From the NCBI GenBank assembly GCA_900321515.1, contig ONWI01000256.1, positions 1 to 15,512 on the forward strand: DNA of 15,512 nt, in the 5' to 3' direction. Under the pieces are notes generated by a model. That model was not told the origin of the DNA. It ran no database searches and was given only the letters and a program-made list of their open reading frames with translations. Positions within the stretch are counted from its first letter, which is position 1, and each line of letters opens with the position of its first letter. This document shows positions 7,726-13,827 of the stretch, piece after piece. The position numbers and the translations under genes are program-made. The DNA comes from an uncultured Eubacteriales bacterium (GTDB lineage Bacteria; Bacillota; Clostridia; Oscillospirales; Acutalibacteraceae).

Positions 7726-8025
7726 ATGACCCGCAAAAAGAAAGCCATCGCGCTTGCAATTGCCATAGCCGTCGGATTCGGACTTGCCATGCTGGCGATG
7801 TCGGTCGCGATTTACTTCGGCTATACCGACGCTTATGCAAGCGGAACCGACAGTCTGAATGTATCCATGTTCGGTTTAGACATCTACACCATTACCAAAT
7901 CCGGAGAGCAGTATAACGGCGCGTCCATAGGTCAGAATATGGGAATTATATGTGCCGGATTTACGGCTGTCGCTGTGGCAATTGAGCAGACGCTCATCAG
8001 GGCGATTCACAGAAATAAAGCATAA
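7726..8025 (+). CDS. Unrecognised small two-helix membrane protein
   Basis: A 99-residue protein of no family that I recognise. It begins with a basic MTRKKK cap and a hydrophobic helix at about 7-31. A polar loop of roughly 35 residues (about 32-66) contains GYTDAYASGTDSLN and DIYTITKSGEQYNGASIG. A second hydrophobic helix at about 67-91 is followed by a basic tail (RAIHRNKA). By charge, both ends are probably cytoplasmic and the loop outside. The ATG at 7726 is chosen because AGGGAGG precedes it. The frame is open further upstream, but that region is element E2. The gene ends shortly before a strong terminator, so it is the last gene of the smc–upp block. Without E2 its start would lie about 22 nt after the upp stop, suggesting an original upp–small-gene pair. 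A function cannot be assigned. Confidence 0.7.
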   Translation: MTRKKKAIALAIAIAVGFGLAMLAMSVAIYFGYTDAYASGTDSLNVSMFGLDIYTITKSGEQYNGASIGQNMGIICAGFTAVAVAIEQTLIRAIHRNKA

Positions 8026-8036
8026 CTCAATAACAG

Positions 8037-8114
8037 CAGCTTTGCGTGCGAGACACAGTGGAACAATGCATCAATGGTTCTGTTAAAAAGACCCGCATGC
8101 AGAGCTGTTTTTTT
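8037..8114 (+). terminator. Intrinsic terminator with a long, structured loop
   Basis: CAGCTTTGCGTGCG (8037-8050) pairs with CGCATGCAGAGCTG (8094-8107) over 14 positions, two of them G·U, and is followed directly by seven T residues (8108-8114). The 43-nt loop can form a further stem (GAAC with GTTC, extended by ACAG with TGT). The stem begins 11 nt after the stop of the small membrane gene and closes the smc–upp block. Confidence 0.8.
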
Positions 8115-8162
8115 GCATATTCCTGACACCAAAAATCAAAATACAGCATCGCGAAAAAATGC

Positions 8163-8191
8163 TTGCATTTTACATATATTACAGCTATAAT
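8163..8191 (+). promoter_or_regulatory. Putative sigma-A promoter for ftsY and the genes after it
   Basis: A perfect TATAAT (8186-8191) lies 17 nt downstream of TTGCAT (8163-8168), a weak match to TTGACA. It is in an AT-rich stretch between the terminator and the ftsY start, about 60 nt before the ATG, and is the only good candidate for the long downstream gene string. A partly palindromic stretch, ATTACAGC at about 8179-8185 and TGCTGTAAT at 8215-8223, brackets the start region and could be an operator; this is weak. Confidence 0.6.
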
Positions 8192-8251
8192 AATATGATA
8201 GGATTACTGTTTATGCTGTAATCGTCACATAATCATGGAGGAATGATGTAA

Positions 8252-9232
8252 ATGGGATTTTTCAAAAGCCTTAAGGAAGGTTTAAAAAAGACCCGCGACG
8301 GGATTATGGGTCAGATAGACGCGCTTTTCAAGCGCTTTACCAAGGTTGACGAGGAGCTTTTTGAGGAGCTTGAGGAACTGCTTATAGCTGCCGATGTGGG
8401 AATGATCACATCGGAAAAAATATGCGATACTCTGCGCGACAAAGTAAAAAAGACCGGTACAAAGGATCCGCGGGAGGTGCGCGACCTCTTTGTTGAGACA
8501 ATAGCCGAAATGCTCGACGGGGATATGTCGCTCAGGCTTGAGACCAAACCGTCTGTCATTCTGGTAATCGGCGTGAACGGTGTGGGCAAGACCACTACCA
8601 TCGGCAAGCTCTGTTCCCGCTTCCGCAAGGGCGGCAAGAAGTGCGTGATAGCTGCCGCCGATACATTCCGCGCCGCTGCCATCGAGCAGCTCGAGGTCTG
8701 GGCTGAGAGGGCAGGATGCGATATCGTCAAGCACACAGAGGGCAGCGACCCGGCGGCAGTTGTATTTGACGCAATAAGCGCGGCAAAGGCACGCAAGGCT
8801 GACATTCTGATATGCGATACCGCCGGCAGGCTTCACAACAAAAAGCACCTCATGGACGAACTTGCCAAGATAAACCGCGTCATAGACCGCGAAGCTCCTG
8901 AATGCGACAGAGAAGTGCTTCTCGTGCTCGACGCGACCACAGGACAGAACGCCATCAATCAGGCCCGTGCTTTCAAGGACGCCGCCGGACTGACCGGCAT
9001 TATTCTTACCAAACTGGACGGCACGGCTCGCGGGGGCGTTGTTTTAGCCATCAAGGAAGAACTTGGCGTTCCGGTCAAATTCATCGGCGTTGGCGAAAAG
9101 ATCGAAGACCTGCAGCCGTTCAATTCCAAGGCATTCGCGGCGGCGCTCTTTGAGAATTCCGACAAAGCGGGCGACTTTGACGTGTTTTACGGAGAAGAGC
9201 CGGAAGAGGAAGAAGAGGGTGAAAGCGAATGA
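8252..9232 (+). CDS. ftsY: Signal recognition particle receptor FtsY
   Basis: A 326-residue SRP-GTPase that docks the Ffh–4.5S/6S RNA–ribosome complex at the membrane. The N domain runs from about 25 to 95. The G domain has G1 GVNGVGKT (107-114), DTFRAAAIEQL (137-147), G3 DTAGR (189-193), G4 TKLD (253-256) followed by GTARGG, and the closing GVGEKIEDLQPF (279-290). The long acidic N-terminal A domain of enterobacterial FtsY is absent. Instead a short basic amphipathic start (FFKSLKEGLKKT) fits the membrane-targeting helix seen in other FtsY proteins. The C-terminus carries a Glu-rich tail (about 315-326), which is less usual. GGAGG lies 10 nt before the ATG. The stop overlaps the rdgB start (ATGA), so the two are coupled. 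Confidence 0.97.
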   Translation: MGFFKSLKEGLKKTRDGIMGQIDALFKRFTKVDEELFEELEELLIAADVGMITSEKICDTLRDKVKKTGTKDPREVRDLFVETIAEMLDGDMSLRLETKPSVILVIGVNGVGKTTTIGKLCSRFRKGGKKCVIAAADTFRAAAIEQLEVWAERAGCDIVKHTEGSDPAAVVFDAISAAKARKADILICDTAGRLHNKKHLMDELAKINRVIDREAPECDREVLLVLDATTGQNAINQARAFKDAAGLTGIILTKLDGTARGGVVLAIKEELGVPVKFIGVGEKIEDLQPFNSKAFAAALFENSDKAGDFDVFYGEEPEEEEEGESE

Positions 9233-9822
9233 GCAAAACGACATTTGTCGTGGCAAGCCACAATCAGCATAAACTAAGGGAATTTGCCCGTATTCTCGAA
9301 CCGCTTGATATTGAGATCGTAACCCCGTCACAGTGCGGAGGCGAGGGAATAGAGCCTGTCGAGGACGGAGACACATTTGAGGCAAACGCGGTTATCAAGG
9401 CGGTTGAGTTTGCCAAAGCATTGAATATTCCTGCCCTGGCGGACGATTCCGGAATATGCGTGGATGCTCTGGGCGGAGCTCCGGGAGTTTATTCGGCGAG
9501 GTATTCCGGAGGCAGCGACGACGACAACAACGAACTGCTGCTCCGGGAACTTGAGGGCGTGCCTTTTGAGAAGCGGACGGCGCGTTACGTCTGCGTCATC
9601 TGCTGCGCATATCCTGACGGTGAATATTTCACTGTGCGCGGGGAGTGCGAGGGCAGAATAGGATTTGAATACCGGGGAGAGAATGGCTTCGGATATGACC
9701 CGCTTTTCTATTTCGAGAGCGGAAAGACCTTCGCCGAAATCTCCGGAGAGGAAAAGGACATTCTCAGCCACCGCGGCAAGGCGCTCCGCCTCCTTGCGGA
9801 AAAGCTGGGTGAAAGACAATGA
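9229..9822 (+). CDS. rdgB: XTP/dITP diphosphatase (RdgB/HAM1 family)
   Basis: A 197-residue house-cleaning enzyme that hydrolyses dITP, XTP and related non-canonical purine nucleotides to monophosphates. The family motifs are present in order: ASHNQHKLREF (9-19, substrate-binding SxNxxK), the catalytic ADDSGICVDAL (71-81), GVYSARYSG (86-94), GFGYDPLF (153-160) and the C-terminal SHRGKAL (180-186). The length is normal. The ATG overlaps the ftsY stop by four bases, and a GAGGGTGAAAG purine run inside ftsY can serve as its ribosome binding site. Confidence 0.96.
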   Translation: MSKTTFVVASHNQHKLREFARILEPLDIEIVTPSQCGGEGIEPVEDGDTFEANAVIKAVEFAKALNIPALADDSGICVDALGGAPGVYSARYSGGSDDDNNELLLRELEGVPFEKRTARYVCVICCAYPDGEYFTVRGECEGRIGFEYRGENGFGYDPLFYFESGKTFAEISGEEKDILSHRGKALRLLAEKLGERQ

Positions 9823-9848
9823 TTTGATTGTACGGGAGGCATAACGTC

Positions 9849-10457
9849 ATGTATGAGAATTTATTGGACTACCTTAAGGGTTATATCGAATTAGGATTTT
9901 TCTGGTATACACTTGCCGGAATTCTTCTGTTCTTTCTCTATTGCGCCATGAAAAACTATCTGGCCGAAAAATTCAGATGGGCGATCATGCTGATTCTTTT
10001 CGGCGGCTACATTGTCACTCTCGCCGGAGTTATGCTGTCCCCGTGGAAGGAATCAGGCGGACTTATCTATCCGACCGAGTGGTTCAGCCTGTCCAACTGG
10101 CGGAGCGGTACATTTTTTACCCTCGCTGTTTCAAGCTGGAAGTTCGACCTGCTTCCGTCGGGATCATTTGAAGAGATTTTTACAGGCAAGTTAATAAGCG
10201 CGCTTATGTTCGTTCCGTTTGGATTTTTCATTCCGCTTCTCTGGAAGGACGTCAAGTACAAGGTGCTGACCATCGGCCTGGTAACTATAGCCGCTGTCGA
10301 AGCGCTGCAACTGCTTGTCAACAGAACTTTCGGACTTGTGGAGCTGGTTATGGAATTCATCGGCATTGCTGTGGGATTTGTTGTTTTTATGTTCCTTTTC
10401 CCGCTTGTAAGGCTCTGGCTCTACCCGACAAAGAAGGACGGCGGCAAGAAAAAGTGA
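9849..10457 (+). CDS. VanZ-family integral membrane protein
   Basis: A 202-residue protein with about five membrane helices (roughly 15-33, 43-63, 112-132, 138-157 and 167-187) and a Lys-rich C-terminus (TKKDGGKKK). The core ALMFVPFGFFIPLLW, then VEALQLLVNR and LVMEFIGIAVGF, follows the VanZ pattern (FxPFGF, ExxQ, a conserved Arg, and a Gly-rich last helix). VanZ-like proteins are widespread in Firmicutes; VanZ itself raises teicoplanin resistance, but most members have no known function, so resistance should not be inferred here. The start is taken at ATG 9849, 9 nt after GGGAGG. A TTG in the same frame at 9828 precedes that ribosome binding site and is unlikely. It lies 26 nt after rdgB and is probably co-transcribed. 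The conserved cluster does not usually include it. Confidence 0.85.
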   Translation: MYENLLDYLKGYIELGFFWYTLAGILLFFLYCAMKNYLAEKFRWAIMLILFGGYIVTLAGVMLSPWKESGGLIYPTEWFSLSNWRSGTFFTLAVSSWKFDLLPSGSFEEIFTGKLISALMFVPFGFFIPLLWKDVKYKVLTIGLVTIAAVEALQLLVNRTFGLVELVMEFIGIAVGFVVFMFLFPLVRLWLYPTKKDGGKKK

Positions 10458-10506
10458 TTGGCTGCGATAAGCCGCTTCATTAAGCAATACGGAGGAAAAA
10501 CAGAAA

Positions 10507-10815
10507 ATGTTGAACAGCAAACAGAGAGCATTTTTGCGTTCGCTGGCAGCCGACGCGGATACCATTGTAATGGTGGGCAAGGGCGGTCTCGCGGACAATA
10601 TTGTAAAACAGACAGAGGACGCGCTCACAGCACGCGAGCTTGTCAAGGGAAAGGTGCTGGAAACAGCGCCTATTGACGCGAGAGAATGTGCCGAACGTCT
10701 CGCAGCGGAGACTAATTCCGACGTGGTTCAGGTGATAGGACGCAAATTTGTCCTCTTTCGCAGGAATAAAGAAAATCCGGTCATCGAGCTTCCAAAAGTC
10801 AGGCGCGCGCAGTGA
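10507..10815 (+). CDS. yhbY: CRM-domain RNA-binding protein YhbY
   Basis: A 102-residue single CRM-domain protein that associates with pre-50S ribosomal particles. The family pattern is clear: MLNSKQRAFLRSLA at the start, the GxxG loop in VGKGGL (23-28), ARELVKGKVLE and VQVIGRKFVLFRRN near the end. GGAGG lies 11 nt before the ATG. The TGA stop overlaps the GTG start of nadD (GTGA), an arrangement that couples the two. yhbY–nadD–yqeK is a standard order in Firmicutes, commonly preceded by obgE, which is replaced here by ftsY–rdgB–VanZ. Confidence 0.93.
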   Translation: MLNSKQRAFLRSLAADADTIVMVGKGGLADNIVKQTEDALTARELVKGKVLETAPIDARECAERLAAETNSDVVQVIGRKFVLFRRNKENPVIELPKVRRAQ

Positions 10816-11420
10816 GAATAGGATTTTTTGGTGGGACGTTCAACCCGCCGCACAACGGACATATTAATCTCGCGCGGGAATGGAGCGACAGGCTGTCTCT
10901 CGACAGGATTCTTATGACTCCGACAGGTACTCCCCCTCACAAAGAATCGTCGGATGTGCCGGGCGAAGCGCGGTTTGAGATGTGCCGGATTGCCGCCGAG
11001 GAATCGGACGGACTGCTGGAAGCATACGATTTTGAAGTGCGCCGCAGCGGGCAGAAAAGCTATTCGGTGATAACTCTTTCCGCTCTGCATGAGGAATATC
11101 CCGGCAGCGAAATATTTATGATAATGGGCGCTGATATGTTCATGTCGCTTGAAAGCTGGTACGACTTTGACCGGCTCAAAACGCTCGCGGTCTTCTGCAC
11201 GATGCCGCGCGGAGGAATTACCTTCAGTCAGCTCGAGGAACACAGACTTCATCTGAAGGAGCGGGGCTGTCCGGGGCTTGTCTCTGATCTGCCGGAAATG
11301 GTTATTTCCTCCACGGAGGTGCGCCGCAGAGTGAGCGGGGGAGAATCGATCCACGGGCTTGTTCCTGAGGGCGTTGAAAAATATATTTATGCCCACGGAA
11401 TTTACAGCAAACAGAATTAA
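10812..11420 (+). CDS. nadD: Nicotinate-nucleotide adenylyltransferase
   Basis: A 202-residue enzyme that transfers AMP from ATP to nicotinate mononucleotide, giving deamido-NAD in NAD synthesis. The nucleotidyltransferase signature is GGTFNPPHNGH (7-17), with HNGH as the active-site HxGH. TPTGTPPHK (36-44), IMGADMFMSLESW and the C-terminal ISSTEVRRRV (165-174) complete the family set. The start is a GTG that overlaps the yhbY stop by four bases. No ATG upstream is possible without running into yhbY, and the N-terminus MRIGFFGGTF begins right at the first strand as expected. Confidence 0.96.
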   Translation: MRIGFFGGTFNPPHNGHINLAREWSDRLSLDRILMTPTGTPPHKESSDVPGEARFEMCRIAAEESDGLLEAYDFEVRRSGQKSYSVITLSALHEEYPGSEIFMIMGADMFMSLESWYDFDRLKTLAVFCTMPRGGITFSQLEEHRLHLKERGCPGLVSDLPEMVISSTEVRRRVSGGESIHGLVPEGVEKYIYAHGIYSKQN

Positions 11421-11438
11421 CGAAAGGTCTGATACACC

Positions 11439-12026
11439 TTGACCGACAGAGAAAGAGATTTTTACACGCAGCATATAAGGGAACGCCTTGGCGACTATCG
11501 CTTCAAACACTCGGTTAATGTCTCGAGGGAAGCGGTCAGGCTTGCCGGAAAATACGGATGCGATCCCGAAAAAGCTGAGCTTGCGGGACTTCTGCATGAC
11601 GTGATGAAGGACGCCGGCAAGAAGGAGCAGCTCGCGATCATCGAAAAATACGGTGTTAAGCTCAATGAGGTCGAACAGCAGGCTCCCAAGCTTTGGCATG
11701 CCATTGCAGGGGCGATTTATGTCAAGAAAATTCTCAGGATAAGGGATAAGGATATCGTAAACGCGGTGCGCTATCATACCACCGCAAGGGCGGGAATGAC
11801 CCTGCTCGAAAAAATCGTCTATATAGCCGATTATACATCGGAGGAGCGCGATTACAAGGGCGTTGAAAAGATGCGGAGAGCTTCCAACGTCAGCCTGGAG
11901 TGCGCCATGGAAGAAGCTCTTGCCTTTGGAATTGAGGTGCGTGCGGAGGAACACACTGCCATTCACCCCGATACGTTTGCCGCTTACAATGAGATCATGC
12001 TCAGCAAGCAGGAAAAAAAGAAATAA
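11439..12026 (+). CDS. yqeK: HD-domain hydrolase YqeK (diadenosine tetraphosphatase type)
   Basis: A 195-residue HD-superfamily phosphohydrolase. The metal ligands are visible as His24, His53-Asp54 in LLHDVMKD, His87 in LWHA, His113 in VRYHTTAR and Asp131 in YIADYTSEER, the pattern of the YqeK family. Members from Bacillus and other Firmicutes cleave Ap4A symmetrically into two ADP, so this is the likely reaction. The start is a TTG at 11439, 18 nt after the nadD stop, with AAAGG upstream. An in-frame stop just before it excludes a longer protein, and the N-terminus fits the family. Its place after nadD is conserved. Element E3 lies between it and the LCP gene. Confidence 0.92.
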   Translation: MTDRERDFYTQHIRERLGDYRFKHSVNVSREAVRLAGKYGCDPEKAELAGLLHDVMKDAGKKEQLAIIEKYGVKLNEVEQQAPKLWHAIAGAIYVKKILRIRDKDIVNAVRYHTTARAGMTLLEKIVYIADYTSEERDYKGVEKMRRASNVSLECAMEEALAFGIEVRAEEHTAIHPDTFAAYNEIMLSKQEKKK

Positions 12027-12040
12027 ACGGATCCGATATG

Positions 12041-12125
12041 GATTGTAAAAGTGGAGAAAAAAGCTTCCGGTTCAAAATGTCAAAGCCCTGAGCCTTCACT
12101 ATTTTACCACTTTTACAATCGTTTA
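12041..12125. mobile_element. E3: minimal member of the inverted-repeat element family, 85 bp
   Basis: GATTGTAAAAGTGG (12041-12054) and CCACTTTTACAATC (12107-12120) are perfect 14-bp inverted repeats. The right outer bases GTTTA (12121-12125) correspond to GGCTA in E1 and E2. The stretch GGAGAAAAAAGCTTCCG, then AAAATGTC, matches the right part of E2, so E3 looks like a derivative with the left and middle deleted. GATCCGATATG on the left (12030-12040) and GTTTCGATATG on the right (12126-12136) agree at 9 of 11 positions, a probable decayed target duplication. The left end lacks the five outer bases CAGGC seen in E1 and E2. A transcript could fold into a single long hairpin. It splits yqeK from the LCP gene. 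Confidence 0.75.
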
Positions 12126-12140
12126 GTTTCGATATGAGAG

Positions 12141-12147
12141 GGAGGTG
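12141..12147 (+). promoter_or_regulatory. Ribosome binding site that fixes the LCP start
   Basis: GGAGGTG is a near-perfect anti-16S match, 9 nt before the ATG at 12157. An in-frame GTG at 12145 lies inside this site and so cannot be the start. Confidence 0.85.
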
Positions 12148-12156
12148 GATTGTCCG

Positions 12157-13797
12157 ATGCCTCATGACGTTGAAGACAATTTTCCGTACGAAACTTTATA
12201 TGTAAGCAAAAAGAATAAACAAAACAGTGCCAATAGCGACGGGGGATACATTCCGCTCGGCTCCGGAAGAAAAAGTGAGTTTGCCATTGGCGTGGAAAAG
12301 AAGGAAACAGACGTTCCGACAGAGGAGAGCAATCCTAAACCGAATGATAAAGAACCGGTTCAGGAAAAGTCCGGCGCAAAGAAAAAATCCGCCTCTGCTG
12401 GTTCATCAAACAAGTCGAAGAAAAAGCCCGCGTCAAAACATGCTGCTAAATCCCCAGCGAAACAATCGAAGGCAGCAAGCGAAGAGCCGACAGAACCAGC
12501 AAAGCCTAAAAAGAAATCTGCCGCAAAAAAGTTCGACGAAAAGAGCTCTGATTCAAAGAAACCTGCCGCAAAGAAACCCGACGATAAAAGCTCCGATTCA
12601 AAGAAATCCGCCGCAAAGAAGCCCGCGTCAAAGAAACGAAAAGCTCAGACAAAAGCTAAATCCGGACGGGAGAATATTCTTTTCTATGTCTACTTCGGCG
12701 TCATGACTGTTGGCGGCGGATTAAAGAAGGCATTCGGCAGCAGAAGAAACAGGATTGTCACCGCTTCGCTGATCGTCGTCGCCCTGATGATCTGCTGTGC
12801 TGTGGGCGTAATGTCTGTCTACAGCTCAAAGACACTGTTTTCTGACGAAGGCAAGGAGCTTGATGAGACGGCAATTCAGGAGCGAATTATCACTGACGAG
12901 CAGAACCGGGACAAGGTTACATATTTCCTTATTGTGGGTGTTGACAAGAGTCAGATGCTCACGGACTGCATATGGATTATGTGCTTTGACAACATGGCTC
13001 ACAAGATCAACGTCATGCAGATACCTCGCGATACCTATGTCGGAGAGGACAGTAAGGCTGTAGGCAAGATAAACGGGGTCTATAAAACTCCAAAAACCGC
13101 AAAATGGTGCGAAAAATGCGGCAAAGAGGTGTTTGATGACGAGATAGAAGCCGGAGTTCATACCGTCTGCGGCGGCAAGATCACCAAGCGCACCGAGAGC
13201 AAAATAAACGCGCTTATCCGGGTGATAAACACCCGACTTAGTCTGCCTGTGGACCATTATGTGCTCTTTGATTTTGAGGGTTTTGAAAAGGTGATTGACG
13301 CCATAGGCGGAGTGGATATCCTGCTCGAAGAGGAAATGAAGGTTTATCCCAATAAGAATGAGTATATCACGCTGCCCGCCGGTATGAATCATCTCGATGG
13401 CGAAACTGCCCTGAAATTTATGCGTACACGCAAGAATTACGCAAACGGGGATCTCGGCAGAGTGAGGGGACAGCGCAAAGTGATCAGGGCTATGCTTGAA
13501 AAGGTGGATAAAATGACATCCATCGAGGCATTGAAGGCGCTCAAGGCTGCCTACGGTGACTTCAAAACCGACATGAGCCTTGAGGAGATACGTTCGTTCA
13601 TTGCCCCTGTCAAGAAATGCGGAGCCGACAGTCTGCATATGTTTGAGCTGCCAGGTTCGGATTACTGGGTAAAGCACCACCCGTCCTACTACATATGCGA
13701 CGAGGAAAAGGCTGCCGAGGAGATAAACCAATACCTTCTTCCGTACAGTCAGAAAATCACTGCATATAATATCAGCTTCCCCGATCTGGGATATTGA
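12157..13797 (+). CDS. LytR-CpsA-Psr (LCP) family cell-wall ligase with a Cys/His insert
   Basis: A 546-residue protein of the family that transfers lipid-linked glycopolymers such as teichoic acids onto peptidoglycan. Residues 1-175 are a long cytoplasmic region rich in Lys, Ala, Ser and Pro, with two 15-residue repeats. One membrane helix follows at about 200-222, and the extracellular LCP domain spans about 245-460. Conserved residues are visible in YFLIVGVDKS, QIPRDTY (Arg291), and RTR (423-425) followed by DLGRVRGQR (432-440). Between KINGVY and INALIRVI lies an unusual insert of about 30 residues with Cys318, Cys321, His335 and Cys338 (CX2C-X13-HX2C), which looks like a small zinc-binding knuckle. 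The start is ATG 12157. The gene sits in the conserved yqeK–LCP–rsfS order, with E3 just upstream. The exact polymer is unknown. Confidence 0.93.
   Translation: MPHDVEDNFPYETLYVSKKNKQNSANSDGGYIPLGSGRKSEFAIGVEKKETDVPTEESNPKPNDKEPVQEKSGAKKKSASAGSSNKSKKKPASKHAAKSPAKQSKAASEEPTEPAKPKKKSAAKKFDEKSSDSKKPAAKKPDDKSSDSKKSAAKKPASKKRKAQTKAKSGRENILFYVYFGVMTVGGGLKKAFGSRRNRIVTASLIVVALMICCAVGVMSVYSSKTLFSDEGKELDETAIQERIITDEQNRDKVTYFLIVGVDKSQMLTDCIWIMCFDNMAHKINVMQIPRDTYVGEDSKAVGKINGVYKTPKTAKWCEKCGKEVFDDEIEAGVHTVCGGKITKRTESKINALIRVINTRLSLPVDHYVLFDFEGFEKVIDAIGGVDILLEEEMKVYPNKNEYITLPAGMNHLDGETALKFMRTRKNYANGDLGRVRGQRKVIRAMLEKVDKMTSIEALKALKAAYGDFKTDMSLEEIRSFIAPVKKCGADSLHMFELPGSDYWVKHHPSYYICDEEKAAEEINQYLLPYSQKITAYNISFPDLGY
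12526..12615 (+). repeat. Two 45-bp in-frame repeats in the LCP cytoplasmic region
   Basis: Units 12526-12570 (KKFDEKSSDSKKPAA) and 12571-12615 (KKPDDKSSDSKKSAA) agree at 12 of 15 residues. A shortened third unit (KKPASKKRK) follows. Looser KKKSA and KPASK words occur upstream from about 12380, so the whole stretch looks built from repeated Lys-rich modules. Confidence 0.85.
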
Positions 13798-13827
13798 AAA
13801 TATTTACACTGCAAGGAGAATTAATTG

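Noticed and set aside
7457..7729. Short + strand frame and a long N-terminal extension of the small membrane gene through E2
   Set aside because: The extension is translated hairpin sequence; the ATG at 7726 has its own ribosome binding site and begins a normal basic cap plus helix.
10458..10506. A terminator hairpin between the VanZ gene and yhbY
   Set aside because: GGCT/AGCC gives only four pairs and no T-run follows; the spacing suits continued transcription.
10728..11966. A 412-codon open frame on the - strand across nadD and yqeK
   Set aside because: It lies fully opposite two well-identified genes that overlap or nearly abut, has no ribosome binding site or recognisable motifs, and its composition fits a shadow of the + strand codons.
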